Shown here: piece by piece, positions 11,688 to 24,800 of the stretch
Layout of the letters: each line of letters starts with the position of its first letter
How positions within the stretch are numbered: the stretch's first letter is position 1
Source of the DNA: Bimuria novae-zelandiae CBS 107.79
Taxonomy: Eukaryota > Ascomycota > Dothideomycetes > Pleosporales > Didymosphaeriaceae
NCBI GenBank assembly: GCA_010015655.1
Contig: ML976687.1
Location: 18,367 to 82,366, forward strand
Length of the DNA: 64,000 bases
Reading direction: 5' to 3'
The notes under the pieces: model-generated
The model's database searches: none
What the model saw: only the letters and a program-made list of their open reading frames with translations
Told to the model about the DNA's origin: nothing
Translations under genes and position numbers: made by a program

Positions 11688-12473
11688 TGTAGGGTTGAGT
11701 TGTTTTGAATTGAAAGGTCTTTGCTTGAATAGGGCATTTAGTGTGAGGTCATTGTTGATGGAGAAGTCCAACGAGCGAAGCGAAGTACGTGAAGCTGGGG
11801 AATCTGAGCGTCGTGGAAAGTTACGCGCTCCGGTGTTCACGGGCGCACAGAGAGTACGTGGCGGAGGGGTTGCCCAGGTGCTCATATGCAGGCTGTCTAG
11901 GCAGCTGCAAAATATCTACAGGTAAGTTTAGCCGTATCTGCGCCGAACGACAAGCTTTCTTTTAGTGTGCTCAGGGCAGATTTTGTGAGCTTGATAGAGC
12001 CGCCGAATGCGGTCCACGGGTGGAACCGGGCCGAGGTTCGCTAGACGAATTTAGAAACACGTAAAAACGCCCCACCACCATTGTTTAACGTGCATGGAAC
12101 AACGGGTATCTGGCGAACAGCCAATCAGCATCTAGAACGACGAAGAGGCAACTGGGCTTAGAGCGGGGAGGCAGTGCACGTCAGGTCACCTGCTATCAAG
12201 CTCTGCTCTCATGTCTCGACCCGCCTCTCACTTACTTCTTCAGCCTTGCACCTTCAACTACACCCATTGCTGCTGCCTATCGCTTGAAGTAATATGCGAG
12301 AAAGAGCAAGAACTTCATTTATTCGACTAGGCTGGGACGATAAACATTGAAGCGGAACCATACGATGCACTGGGCCATACACAAACCTGCACGCCGAAGC
12401 TTGAACCGCAGACGGAGCGTTGAGGAAGAGTGACAGCACTTGCTCAAGCAGTCAATTCTCAAAAATCAGCGCC
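11688..12473. other. intergenic region, 786 bp
   Basis: 3' flank of the CLC gene and promoter of the lipase gene. A 136-codon plus-strand frame (11515-11925) is a shadow of the CLC tail that runs on by chance. Nothing else seen. Confidence 0.5.
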
Positions 12474-14360
12474 ATGCCGCTGGGGTTCTCTAGCCGGGAG
12501 CGAAAGCAGGAGAAGCTTCCAAAGCCTGCTATTGCGCAGGCATACCATCCAGCCCAAGGGGCTCAGAATTCGCAGTCAACGGTGTATGTGCATCCGAGCT
12601 ATGCGGCCCCAACCCCCGATCCGCAACCCCATGGATATCCAGGAAGCCCACCGCAGCAATTCGCTTGCTCCGTGAGCCCTCCTCCCTTTGGTGGCTATGC
12701 CTCGCCACCACCGCAACACCACCCGGTGTACGGAGCAATGCCTCAACCATCTCAACAATACGACCAATATTACGCTAATTTGCCACCTTATCAGCAGTCG
12801 CAGCCCTACTATGATCAGTCTACAGCCAGCTTTGCTGCAATGTCTCCTCCGCCGAAGCATGGTCTGATGAACCGAGCTGGACGACTGGCTTCACAGTCTT
12901 ACCAGGACCTCACAGCCCAAGTCTCTTCGAGCGCACAAAAAAGCGTGGATCTCGCCAATAAGGGCGTTGCAGTCACCATGACGACTTTTGTTGAGAGACC
13001 CACTACACTCGTCACCAAAAAGAGCGTGCAAATGATCAACCAGAGTGCTGCACTTTGCGATCGGCTTAGCTCAAAGCTGGATGCAGTTATCACTAGTATT
13101 GATGAAGGCATATTTAGCGGCAAAGAACAAGATCTCATGGTTGAGAATGATGATACGCCGTATGCGTCTGCATCTACGCTGCAGCCTAGTATTGCACTCG
13201 AGCGATCAGCAGCAGCGGCGGTATACCCTAGCCAAAAGAACGCGAAAAGCTCGAACATGTTTTCGAAGGTCTGGCTATACTCCAACTCACGCCTTCCGCC
13301 GCATCTCCCACCCTTCAAAGTCTACATGCCGACGTATCCACTCTTATGTCTGGCCGCAAACTACTCCGAACGGGTCTACGCCCCTACTGCGCTCCCGAAC
13401 ACAGAGTCCGAGACGCATGTCCCTGCGGACTGGCGCTCTGGAACGAAAGCGATGGTACTAAAATCTTTACCACGCGATGATATGAATACGGTGATATTTG
13501 CCATCCGCGGGTCACAGACCTTCATGGACTGGGCAGTGAATTACAAGTCCGCGCCTTCAAGCCCTGAAGGCTTTCTAGACGACCCGGGAAATCTGTGCCA
13601 TGCAGGTTTCCTTTATGTCGCAAGGAAGATGATAGCACCTGTAGCAGAACATTTGCGCGTGCTACTACAGGACAACCCAACACGATCTAATTGCAGCCTA
13701 CTCATCACAGGACACTCCGCTGGCGGTGCAGTAGCAGCTTTGCTCTACGCACATATGATGAGTACGCAAGTTCGGTCCGAACTCAGTCACCTCACCGGCT
13801 TCTTCAAGCGCGTGCATTGTATCACGTTCGGCGCTCCACCTATCACCCTCTTACCATTGAAGCCCAGCCAGGACAAGCGACACCGAAAGAGCCTCTTCTA
13901 CAGTTTCATCAACGAAGGCGACCCGGTACCGCGTGCAGATAAAGCAGTCGTGAAAAGCCTCCTCAAGCTCTGGTCCAGCCCTCCACCTAGCAAATCATGT
14001 ACCTCGAGCCTGACGTCCATGTCCAAGCTCAACCTGACTTCAAACAATCTGGCGAAGCCGGATAAATCACGAAAATATGTCAAACCATCGAAAGCGTCCT
14101 TGCCAGCCTCGTCTTTAGGCTCTAGCACTGTTTCGTCCCCGCCGTGGCCCGTGGTGCCGTGCACGCTGAGCAACGCGGGGCGATTAATCGTGCTCAGGCA
14201 GAAGCTGGAGAGCACGCAAGAGGAAGACATTGAAGCTGTGACTGTGGAGGACGAGATGTTGAGGAAGGTTGTCTATGGCGATCCAGTGAAGCATCAGATG
14301 AGCATGTATAAGCGGAGGGTGGAGCTGATTGCTACCAAAGCGGTCACTGCGACCGACTAA
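12474..14360 (+). CDS. class-3 lipase domain protein
   Basis: One uninterrupted exon, 628 residues from the ATG at 12474 (MPLGFSSRERKQEK). Residues 1-140 are rich in P, Q, Y and S, with many YxQ/PPP runs, and look disordered. A middle stretch contains a repeated Ser/Thr/Val-rich pattern. From about residue 285 a class-3 lipase alpha/beta-hydrolase fold follows: IFAIRGSQTFMDWAVNY, the nucleophile elbow GHSAGG (Ser near 415) and NEGDPVPRAD (likely acid, near 482). No signal peptide is seen, so it is probably intracellular. The substrate (tri-, di- or phospholipid) cannot be told from sequence. A Ser/Lys-rich insert follows the acid motif. An in-frame extension upstream of 12474 has no ATG. Confidence 0.88.
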   Translation: MPLGFSSRERKQEKLPKPAIAQAYHPAQGAQNSQSTVYVHPSYAAPTPDPQPHGYPGSPPQQFACSVSPPPFGGYASPPPQHHPVYGAMPQPSQQYDQYYANLPPYQQSQPYYDQSTASFAAMSPPPKHGLMNRAGRLASQSYQDLTAQVSSSAQKSVDLANKGVAVTMTTFVERPTTLVTKKSVQMINQSAALCDRLSSKLDAVITSIDEGIFSGKEQDLMVENDDTPYASASTLQPSIALERSAAAAVYPSQKNAKSSNMFSKVWLYSNSRLPPHLPPFKVYMPTYPLLCLAANYSERVYAPTALPNTESETHVPADWRSGTKAMVLKSLPRDDMNTVIFAIRGSQTFMDWAVNYKSAPSSPEGFLDDPGNLCHAGFLYVARKMIAPVAEHLRVLLQDNPTRSNCSLLITGHSAGGAVAALLYAHMMSTQVRSELSHLTGFFKRVHCITFGAPPITLLPLKPSQDKRHRKSLFYSFINEGDPVPRADKAVVKSLLKLWSSPPPSKSCTSSLTSMSKLNLTSNNLAKPDKSRKYVKPSKASLPASSLGSSTVSSPPWPVVPCTLSNAGRLIVLRQKLESTQEEDIEAVTVEDEMLRKVVYGDPVKHQMSMYKRRVELIATKAVTATD

Positions 14361-14719
14361 TGAGTCTGGTTGTTGGCGGTGTAGATACCATTGGGGATAC
14401 TGATCGGTATACTGATTTAAGATATTTGGGTTTATTTGAGACGGATATATAGTTCACCTTCCTCTCTAAGCGCTTGGGTAGCGTCGCTTCCAACGCCGCC
14501 CACGTGATTGCGCACAGGCCGCTGTGCAACATCGTCCGCACTTTCTGTGCCGCGAGCTCATCAAAACCTCATTTCCAGACACTTCTTCATTGCTGCGGCA
14601 TGTTTGTGCACCGTTTTGATGCTCCTTTCAGCTCTTCATTGTTGATTGTTTGGTTTAAAGAGGATTGACCCCCTTTGGCTGCGTCTGCACACGGACGGAC
14701 GCGTCTGCGCGTAGTACTA
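14361..14719. other. intergenic region left of the MITE
   Basis: About 360 bp of normal-composition DNA between the lipase gene and the TA at 14718-14719 where the MITE is inserted. No gene seen. Confidence 0.5.
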
Positions 14720-15018
14720 CCGTAGCTTGGCAGGTCGTGCGCGCTGTCAGGTCATGCACACCTTTTTTACTAGTAAATTTAAAGAAAATCACGAACTTTA
14801 ACGTCTTATAACTTTATATTAAGGTAATATTTTATTATTATCTTTTATAATTATAATAGCATAGTATTTATATTAAATATTTATAATATAAAAACATATA
14901 TTATATATATTAATAGAGGTATAAAGTCTTAATTAGAAGGGTATACACTTTTACTAGTAATAAGGCTATTTTTTTTAAACTTTAATAACTCTATAATTAC
15001 TTTATAATAATCGTTTAA
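14720..15018. repeat. left inverted-repeat arm of the MITE
   Basis: Pairs with about 15222-15523. The terminal 43 bp match exactly; further in there are scattered mismatches, mostly transitions and short indels in AT runs. Confidence 0.85.
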
Positions 15019-15221
15019 ACTTTAACTACACTTTAATAGCATTACATAGAACTTAAATTTAGAATTACTAAGCTATAGATATCTTATATGAAAGGTTTTT
15101 TTTTATTTAGTTAGAGGAAAATGAGCGTATTTTTAATATTCTAAATATCTTAAGAATTAAAGCAGCTTTCGCTTAGTGAGATAGAATATAAGTTTTATAT
15201 AGGGCTATTAATGTATAATAA

Positions 15222-15523
15222 AGATTTAAAAGTTTATTATAAAGTAATTATAGAGTTATTAAAGTTTAAAAAATAGCCATTTTACTAGTAAAAGTGTATA
15301 CCCTTCTAATTAAGACTTTATACCTCTATTAATATATATAATATATATTTTTATATTATAAATATTTAATATAAATACTATGCTATTAGGATTATAAAAG
15401 ATAATAATAAAAATATTACCTTAATATAAAGTTATAAGACTTTAAAGTTCATAATTTTCTTTAAATTTACTAGTAAAAAGGGTGTGCATGACCTGACAGC
15501 GCGCACGACCTGCCAAGCTACGG
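15222..15523. repeat. right inverted-repeat arm of the MITE
   Basis: Reverse-complement partner of the left arm; ends CGG at 15523 followed by TA. Confidence 0.85.
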
Positions 15524-15830
15524 TATGTGAAAATTGAAGTATAGCTTTTCTTTTAGCGTCTTCAACTTACATCCTCCATCGAGGAAAACGTAGAGAGGGC
15601 GGCAGCAGTTTTCTGAAGAGCTTTTTCCTATCGCGTTACGCACAGAAGGAAACGGCACTTAGCAGACGAACATAACTTTTCCTATGTACCATACCACATC
15701 CTACCCAACTCCAAATAAACGCACTCTAATACGCTAGCAATGCCCTTCTAAAAAAACAGTGCTCTGAAACTATGCCTGGAACCCGTTAAAAGCGAAAATC
15801 CCGGGAGTGCGTGCATGAACGGAGGTGGGG
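15524..15830. other. intergenic, 3' flank of MDN1
   Basis: Some 300 bp between the MITE and the midasin stop codon. No gene seen; it should contain the MDN1 transcript end, so the MITE lies close behind the gene. Confidence 0.5.
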
Positions 15831-18800
15831 TCAAACACTCCCCACCACCTCTCCAAACCACTGCCTCAGCGCCCCAGAAAGGACGCCCGGTAACTCCCTC
15901 ACATCCCGCACAACCAAAAAGTACCGGAACGGGAAGCGCTCCATGTACTTCCACCGTACCACCTTGCCCTCGGCAGAAATCTCGACGGATTGGAGGTCCA
16001 TGATGCCTTTCCTCTCCTCCGCCACCGCTTCCGCCTTTCCCCCATCAGCCTGCTTGGCAGTGGTAGTGGTTGGGACCGAAACCGAGGAGTCAATAATAAC
16101 GAAAACAATCATAACCCTCTCCTCCTGCGCCCTACGCACCAATCTCTGAATCTCAGAATGGCTATCGCAAATCCCATCACTCACGACGAGCATAAGCTGC
16201 CACAGATCCTCGCCGGCCGACGTACTCCCCCTGCGCCGCGCGTCTGCGAAAAGATCAAGAGACCTGTGCACGAGGCCGCGGACGTCTGTTTTCTGCTGCG
16301 TGAAAGAGAATTGCTCGAATACGCGCATGCCCGCCTCGCTGGTGAAAGGCTTATCGAATTCGTGCGCGACGTTGACGGTGTCGCCGAACCCGGTCACCGC
16401 TACCTCGCCGACTTCCAGCATCGCCATGCTGCGCGCAACCAGTGTGAGCGTCTTCAGCGCGAGATTGGAGGCCCCGCTTTCGGCCATGGATTTACTGTCG
16501 TCAAGGGCGATCATGACTTGGTACGAGCGCTTTGATGGGAGCGAGCGCCGCAGCCAGATCTTGTCGCGCTTGTAGCTGGATGCGATATAGGGGATGATGC
16601 GCTTGAGGTTGAGGCGCTTGCCCGTGCGGAAGTCGCCGCGGAGCTTGGTGGCGAGCGTGGGCGCGAGGATGAGGCGGAGGGACTCGGTGAGTTGTTGGGA
16701 GAGGGAGTGCGTGGAGGCTTCGTGGGAGAGCCAGAGGGCGCGAGCGGTGGTGGGCGTGAGGCCGGATGCGTCGGAGAGGTGGACGTGGTCGAGCTTGGTT
16801 TCGACCTCATCCACGGAAGAGATGTCTGAAATTTCGTCATCGAGTGGGAGAGCATCATCCATGGCCGCGTCTTCGTCTTGAGTGAAGGGCTTTTGCTCGC
16901 CGATGAAGGCTTGCGGGCGGCCGTCGGTGGTGGATTGTTGCTGAGGTTCTTGCTCTTCTTGTTTGGGTGGCTCAGAGTCTTGCATGTCGACATCTTGCTG
17001 GATGTCTTGCAGCTCGTCGTTGTTTTCTGGTCTAGCAGACGTCTTCTCCTCTTCGTCGACTGTCATGGCCATGTCGTGATCCAGAGCCTTCGCTTGTTCT
17101 TCAGTCGCGGTACCCAACGCTTGCGTGTCAGCCTGCTCTTCTTCGTCTTGGAGATGCTCAAAGTCAGCGTTGGCCATCTCGACCTCTTTGTCAATCTGCT
17201 GCACTTGAGTTTCGTCCATCTGGCGAGCGTCCGAGATCTGTTTCTGCTGGTTGTACCACTTTTCCAGTACATCACCGAGCTTCTTGAAAGACTGGGTCTC
17301 GGGCGAGTCTTCAGACAGTTCACTCCGGCCGCCTGCATCAGGCTGCGCTGTTTGACCGAGGGTGCCGTCTTCTGCAGTGTTCTCTTGTTGCTGCTCTGCC
17401 GACTCGCCTTCGGCACCTTCGTCGCGATTGGCAGCACTTGCCGATGCTTGCTCCTGTTTGTTCTTGTGGGCTTCTTCATTCGCATCTGCACCGGCCCCAG
17501 CCTCAGCATTTGGATCGTTCGGCTGGCCATCTTTCGTTTCGCGCGACTCGTCTTCGGGAGCATTTTCATCAGGCAGTGGGACAGCGTCCTCTTCCATAGG
17601 CTCTTCGCCTTCTTGTTCTTCCTCTTCTTTCACCTCCTCGTCCTCGACATGGCCTGTGGTGTCTTTCTCTTCTTCCCCTTCCTGCTCTGGGCCGATGTCC
17701 TCGACAGTGTCGGGCTGCGTACCACCTTCCTGATCCATCTCCTCTTCGGGCAGTTCGTCATCCATATCCATATCATCCTGCCCCTCATCTCCCTTGTCGT
17801 CATCCTCATTTCCATCCATGTTGAGCTCATCCGGAAGATCAAGTGTCTCCTCTTCCTTAGCGTGTGGATCCATCTGCTCCGTCTCGCCCACACCCACATT
17901 CTCCTCCTGGTCCTCCCCATCCATCTCCATTTCCTCGTCTTCCTCCCCACCCTCCTTCTCCTCCTTCTCGTCTTTCTTCTCGTCATCACCAGACTTCTGC
18001 TGCTGATCAGCAGCAACCTGCTCATCCTGATTCTCCGTCCCAACATCCTCTTTCGTTTCCTTCTCCTTCTGATCCTCTTCCTTGCCACCCTCATCCCACA
18101 TTTTCTCATCGACCGCGCTCGGCCCCAGATCATCCACGCTACCAACCTCACTCTGAACATCGTCATCCCCTTCGTCACCTGACTCGTCACCTTTATCTTC
18201 TTTCTCGGCTGTTTCTCCAGTTTCACCTTCCATTTCCTGCTCACCCATGTCGACGGCGTCTTCTTGGTCTTCGATGCTACCTTCCCGTTCGCCTTTTTCT
18301 TGTGCCAGATCTTCGAGATCCTCATCGTCTTCGATGTCTTTCGAAATGTCTTCCGCGCCTTCGCCTGCTCCGAGGCCGGTGCCTTCCTCGAGCTTCTCGT
18401 CTTTGTGTTTGTCGTCTTGGTCGGAGGATTTCTCGGCGGGTTGGCAGAAGCCTTGGGTGCCGACTTGGATGAAGGATTTGGACAAACGATGGAGTAGTTT
18501 CGTTGTTGAGGTGTGGAGTGCAGAGAAGCGGGATACGAGGGAGTCGTGAGAGGTGAGGTATTGGCTGAGGATTGGATGAACGGTGCTGAAAAGCGCTGCG
18601 GCCACCCGTAAGTCATCATCGCTGGGGAGGTCATTGATCTTTGATAGGAGAGCGTCGATTGCTTCACTGATCTGCGGAGCGTGGAGCGCATTGATAGCAG
18701 CGCATAGTGTCTGCTCTTCCCTTGTAAGCCAGGCAGCATCGTCAGTCGAGGTCGGTAGATCTTTCAGTGCACTCTCAACATCTTGCATGGAACCGAGGAT

Positions 18801-21800
18801 CAGGTCTAAGGCAGCGAGAATATCCTTGGAATGCGAGTCGACGGTGACGCGTTCGTTCGATGTGATCTCTGACTTGAGATCAGGGTAATTGCACAAAAAC
18901 GCCTCTACGTGCTTAAGGACGGTGCGAGAAATCGGGAACCGATCCATCCAGGAACTGAATGCCGTGCGGAAGTCGTCCAATTGATTCTTGATCGATTGCT
19001 CCAGCTGTACATGGGCCTCAGACCACACATTAGATGGTAACAATGGCAATTTGTCGAATGCGTTGGCTGATCCACGAAGCTGTCCACTCCAGTTTCTCAT
19101 TTCTTGTATTAGCTCGTCCACCTCGTTCGTCTTGCCGAGTTTGGCCTGAGCAGCGACCACCTCCGCTCCAGTGTCCAACATAGCAGAAAGCCACGAAATG
19201 CTAGGCTTGACGGTGGCAGTAGCTTCCACGCACGATCCAGACACGCGCGTAATAGTCTGCTCATGGAGTGCGGAGAGCTGCGTTATTGTGAACACCGGCT
19301 CTTGAAGCTGCACAGGCGTATCCGCTGCCTTGCTCAGCAGACCTCGCTGCCTGATGCTCGCATGCAACAAGCCCTCCAAATACCCGATGCTCCTCATAAC
19401 ATCATTGCTCGTCAGATCCCCGTGATGCTCCTTCGCGACATCCCTTACTTGCTCCATGACACTCAGCGCCTTGTGCAGGAAGAATTCTGCTCCAGTGCCC
19501 TTTCGAGCACCGACAACGGGTAGACTCGCAAGTACCGTCGAGAGCTCATCTTGCCTGGCTAATACATCTGTGCTCAGGTTGGCTTTGACGCCCATCTGTC
19601 TTAGCTCTTTCATCGTATCAGCGTAGAGCTTTCGTTTCCGTGCTTTGAGGTGCTGCACGGTCTCTTTGTTTTCTTCGGTGAGGATAGTGGGAGTCGCTTT
19701 TTGTAATTCTACAATCGAACTTTCCAAGTCGAGAATAAAGCTTTCAATGTACTCAGCGCCGTCGAGAGTTTCCACGCTAGGTATCGTCATCCTGCGCATT
19801 ATAGGCACGGTGACGGCGAGGTTCTTGTATCTGGTTGGGCGGTCGTCCCATTCCGGGACGGTCTTATTGCAGAGCTCCACTGCAGTCGGCGGGACAGCCG
19901 TACCGACTTCTGCCATCTCGGTAGCGGCAACGGAGATGTTGTCTTCTGGAAATCCCGCTCTGACAATCGCGGAAACAGGCTGGTTGAGCAACGCCCTGAA
20001 CTTCCGAACGAGTTTCGACAGCTTGCGGTGGCTGGTCTTTGCACTCTGCTTCAAGGCCTCGATGTTCGTATCTTTCCAGCTGGCCAGCTTGATTACATTG
20101 TTGACTTCTTTCTCAAGTGTCTGTCGTCCCTTGGCGAGCGCCTCGCGGACAGGCTTTTGCAGTCTCGAGAAGTAAGATATGAAGTTCTCCAGTGCTGTGC
20201 CAAGGGGTACGAAGAGCGCATTGTCTCGTGTGCGCATGACGACGTGCGTGTGGAATTGTCGAAGGAGCTTAATGCGCTGCTCATACTGACCCAACGTGGT
20301 AGCGTAGAAGAAGCCCTCTAGCGTCTTGAGAAGATCTTTTACGAAGGGCTTCATATCTTTCTCGTCGGTGATGGAGTCTGCAGCAGCAACAATGGTCTCG
20401 TACGCTACGAAGAACCAACTGCTAGAGTTGTCGCGAGACTTTTCGGTCTCCATGTCAAACAGTCGCGCCCAAGTCGTGAGCTCGAGCTGCCGCCAGCTTA
20501 CCAATAGATTCGTGAGATCATCAAACAGATGTGCAGTGCTGAACTCTTTGCTCGCAACGCGCTGCCATTCATACATGTACCCATGCAATTTCTCCAGCTT
20601 CGTGATCAACTTCCCAATCGGGTCGACATGTCGAAACTCAAGCGCTTCGTCACAGGTGCGCAGTACTTCCGACAGGGTTGCGTGTTCAGGCCATACGTTG
20701 CGAATCTGTCGGTACCGAATCTGGATGCGGTGAATGAGAACCATCATGCGCTTAGCTTCTGGGAGATTCGCGTCGAAGTAGAAATTGTATGATTTGCCCT
20801 GACCTGAAGATGCAAGTGCGTCCGCTTTCTTCTCAAGCGCGAGATAGATGGCGGGAAGGGCGAGCTCGTGCTGTGTCCCATGGGGTTTGCCTTCCGCGAC
20901 ACGGCTCATGTCTTTCGCGGACCATTCAAGTAAAGCTTTGATGCTGTTTGTAGCATCGCCGCCATCGAGGAAGATTAGGGCGTGCATGTTGGCGATCCTG
21001 ATAGCGTGTTCGCGAGAAGTGGCAAGTTTTGTGGGTTGGGACGGGTCTTCAGCATCATAGTCTGGGAATAAGGACTGATCTTCATCCTCAGCATCCTCCT
21101 CCTCACCACGATACGTGTACAAACTGCTGTTCTTCGCCTGTTCCTGTTGATCTTTCAGGAGCTGCGTCTTCCACTCGGAGTAGAAGGATGAGAAGATGTT
21201 ATTAACCAACTCTCGAGTCTTTTCATTCGCAAGAGATGTTGGATCCACAGTCTTCACAATGGCCAGACAGTGCAAGGCGTGCCACCTCAGGTCAACAGCA
21301 TGATGGCCTCGCGTCAACTCTTCTTCGCAGTGTTTGATGAAGACTTCGGAGTCGATATTGCCAGTGCAATATGCATGGATGCCAAAGAAGGGAGTGTACT
21401 GAGTAAGATAGGTGAGCGATCTTGATACGTCACTCTCCTCGTGTTGCTCGTTTGCACCCAAGGACAGACCAATGCTGAGGCACACGAGGAAGCCGACTGC
21501 AGGACCGGTTATATCATCGTAGGACCGGTATCCCTCGGTCAGCCGGTGGATGATATGCGAGATGTTTTGCTTCAACGTTGTGTCTTGTGCAGCTTCTTTC
21601 ACGGACATTTTCCCGCTCGCGAGCGGTTGCATCACGCTCAACAGATTCGAAAACTCGCCTTGAAGAGCATCAAGCTCGGACACCTGAGGCCGGACGATAG
21701 CAGGTACCGGAGGTTCCTCTCCCATCTCGCGGATTGCGTTCTCGGTATCGCGCAGGCGGAAGCTAGTGTCTTGTCCGGTGAAGCCAATTTGGAATTGGCG

Positions 21801-24800
21801 GAGTATTTGCAAGCTTTGTCGAAGCCCTGACTTCTCCTCATTGAACAAATTCCGTTCAATCATGGGTCGCAATGCTGGGTCGTGCGGGTAATTTGGTACA
21901 TATAGTGCAAGACCGCACAAGGCTAATGAAACCCAGGCCTGAGAATCAATCTTGTTGAAGGCGCTTGCGTACCGGAAGCATTGTTTCAAGGGTTCTAGAG
22001 CCTTGCGATACTTTTCAGGCACGGAGGCTGTAGAGTGGAGCTCCAGCGAATCTTGGTCGACGTGGGAAATAACATCGACACGATGCGACGCGTACAGACC
22101 ATTCAAGGTATTGCGATAGAGCCAGTCTAAAGCGTCTTTCTGATGACTCGTAAAGCGTTCTGAATCGAGTACGAGTTGCTGTGCAAGGACCTTGATTTCA
22201 GCTTCAAATCGGTGAAGCTGTGCCAATTGGACTTCGTCCGCGCCATGCAGTTTTGCAAGCATGGCCGTGTGTAGCCTCCTTTCAATGGCAACTTGTTGTC
22301 CGGCTTGCTTATGAAGTCCGATATAACGAGCGAGGCGATCCATATTGCCCCATGCACCATGTTGTTCCATCGGCTCGTCTGACAGCTTGGACATCTTGGA
22401 GGGCCTACGTGCAAGCAACGAAGACTTGGCCCTCACCATGGGCACGGCAGCCGAAGGCGCAATGTAACTGTGGTCTTGTTCTGGAATATGGCTTTGCGCA
22501 ATATCGAGGTGCTGGCATAGACCTTCGAACACTTCCTCGAAGTATGGAGTGACTGTAGCATCGTCTTCGCCAATACTACCTTCCAGCTCTGTCACCGCAT
22601 TCTCGAGAGCCTGAACTTTGTTAACAAAATCATTCCACTGTTATGATGTATACCATCCATTGAAAGAACTTACGACAATGAACTCCGCAGCATCAACATT
22701 CTCCGACCTCACAAGTTGCAGTGAGCTGGAAAACCTCTCGCGGATCTGAATCATTTCGTCGAGCTTCAAAGTAGACCTCCACATCGTTGCGTCCAGTCTA
22801 TCCGCCAAATTCTCAAGTGCAAGCACCGACTGAAGCTGGCTCTGCGTTCTCGGCGTATCCGGCTTGAAGTGTTTCCATATCAGCTCCATGCCCAACCCAC
22901 TACTTAATTGAACTTCGCTGCCAAACTTGGCTACCTCTTTGGCTAGTGTACTTGCCACTTCTCTGGCAGTTGATATGGGCGTCTTGGACAAGCGGGTGGT
23001 AACATCCGAAAGCATCTTGAGGTATGTCTGGAAGGTTGCGCGATCGAAGGTCGAGTTTGTCATAAGATGGTGAAAGGCCCAGAAGAGCTGGCGTAAAAGC
23101 TTGGGCATAAGTACCTGGAACTGCACTGGGTTTGCAAGCTCAGCATGAGTCCCGTGATTGATAGTCTCGACGCATTCGGAAATAGCTCGCTGGAAAGCAT
23201 AGAGGAAGGTTGGCAGCTTTTGTAGTTCTTTCCGTCGCTCGAATTTGGTAGAAGGAAGAGTCGTGAGAGCTTTTCGCATGTTGACGCATTCAAGCAAGAC
23301 TTCGTAGAGCGATGCATACCATATCAACATAGTCTTGAACGGAGAGTTGGCGTGGAGGAAAAGCTCATTGTTGAGGGGATGGTAGGGCTGCAAAGTCAGG
23401 CTAGAGCCCGGTGTATTCCCCATGGCGATCTGCTTTTGCAAAGACCTTGCTTGAGGGTCTGCAACTCCAGCAAGAAACTCCAGTTGATGACGGAGATGGT
23501 CTATGGCGTTGGTAGCCACAGCACGATTGCCATTTATCGCCGTCGAATTGTCAACGCCACTGGCGAGAAGTCCTTTCGCGACTTGCTTCTCGAAGCTACG
23601 AAGAAGGTTCGTGTCCACAGTAGAAAGATTTTCGACTTGCGGCTGCACGAGCTCCCCACTGGACCTACACAGCTCTCTGAAACGATAAATCCTGCTCTCA
23701 AGCGGATACTCTACCACATTCCTACTTTCTTCCTCTTCATGGCCCAATAGGCAGATCTCCACAGCTCGATTCCTCATGGCTCTTGACAGTTCTCCAAATC
23801 GTGGGTCCACAGTCATGAAGATCCGGAAGTTGGGATGAGGTTTCACAAGACGCGCTTCTCCATCCGCAGTCGAATGCTCATTAATGCTCAAGTATCCATT
23901 CGGTTCAAGCAGCGAGTTGAGGCGGTCCAACACTGCGCTGCTGCACAAATTCGCATTATCGAGCACGAGCCATTTGCCTTCTTCGAGAGCTTGGATGAGA
24001 ATGCCGTCAACCCACTGGAAACGGGCGCCATCAATTTGTTGTGGTGCGTTGACAAGTGTTTCGAGCCGTTTCATGAACCAAATGAGTTTCTCATCATGGG
24101 GATGGGCTTGCGCTAAGCCGTCCAGGAGGGTCAAAATGTCGCGCGTTCCAGAAGGTGAGTAGTTGCACAACCGTTCTAGTAGCTCTGTCATAACCTGATT
24201 AGAGGCTCCGGAGACAGCGAGCAAACATCGCACGGTTTCTTCTAGCTGGTTCATAAAGCGATGCAGCTCTCGCGACGGATCGACTTGCTCATACCCTCCG
24301 ACTAGGTCCATGGCATCGATGTCTGCGTTCATTGCAAAAGTGACCATGTTCGCCCCGGAGAATGATGCGAGCTGATTTAAGATCGAGGTCTTCCCTGAGC
24401 CTGGTGGCCCTACGAGAATTACGGGCCAGTTCTGTTGCACACTGACCACAAGCGCTTCCATCGGAGCAAGTTGCGCCGTGCGAAGAGTAGACGTTGGGTC
24501 AGGCCTTGTAGTCTTATCAAACCTGGAAAGCTGTCCCAGTCCCACAAGCAGCGTAGATGGCGAGAGGTTGTGATATAGCGTGATTCGCGGATCGTGAGGG
24601 CCATATACCGACTCGAATAACTTCAGCAGGTATACACGATCTGTTTCTGAGCGGAAGCGTTGAGCAAAGACAGTATCGAGGAAATCTCTTGCGGTGCCGA
24701 TGAAATTTTCAGAAGTCAATACTTGTAACCAACGAAGTGTATCTCGCAAGTTGAACTCCCAGGGTGCACCGAGATTACCAAACATGCGACGAGTAACAAC

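Larger units (their letters stand above)
14720..15523. mobile_element. palindromic TA-flanked MITE, 804 bp
   Basis: A nearly complete inverted repeat. The left arm (about 14720-15018) matches the reverse complement of the right arm (about 15222-15523), leaving a roughly 200-bp unique centre. The ends begin CCGTAGCTTGGCAGGTCGTG and are flanked by TA on both sides (14718-14719 and 15524-15525), as for Tc1/mariner/pogo elements. The outer 43 bp of each end are GC-balanced and identical; the inner part is extremely AT-rich, with TTTACTAGTAAA repeated in both arms. There is no coding capacity. Being non-autonomous it must be moved by a transposase in trans; its ends match the design of the pogo-like elements at 51.7-55.9 kb. 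Confidence 0.9.

Noticed and set aside
16878..18182. 434-codon open frame on the plus strand
   Set aside because: It is antisense to the Asp/Glu-rich linker of midasin; GAG/GAA/GAT-rich coding always opens long Leu/Phe/Ser-rich frames on the other strand.
22638..22673. 36-nt intron in midasin
   Set aside because: The nearer AG would put the branch site directly against the acceptor; the AG at 22612-22611 gives a 63-nt intron with a TTAAC branch and keeps the frame.
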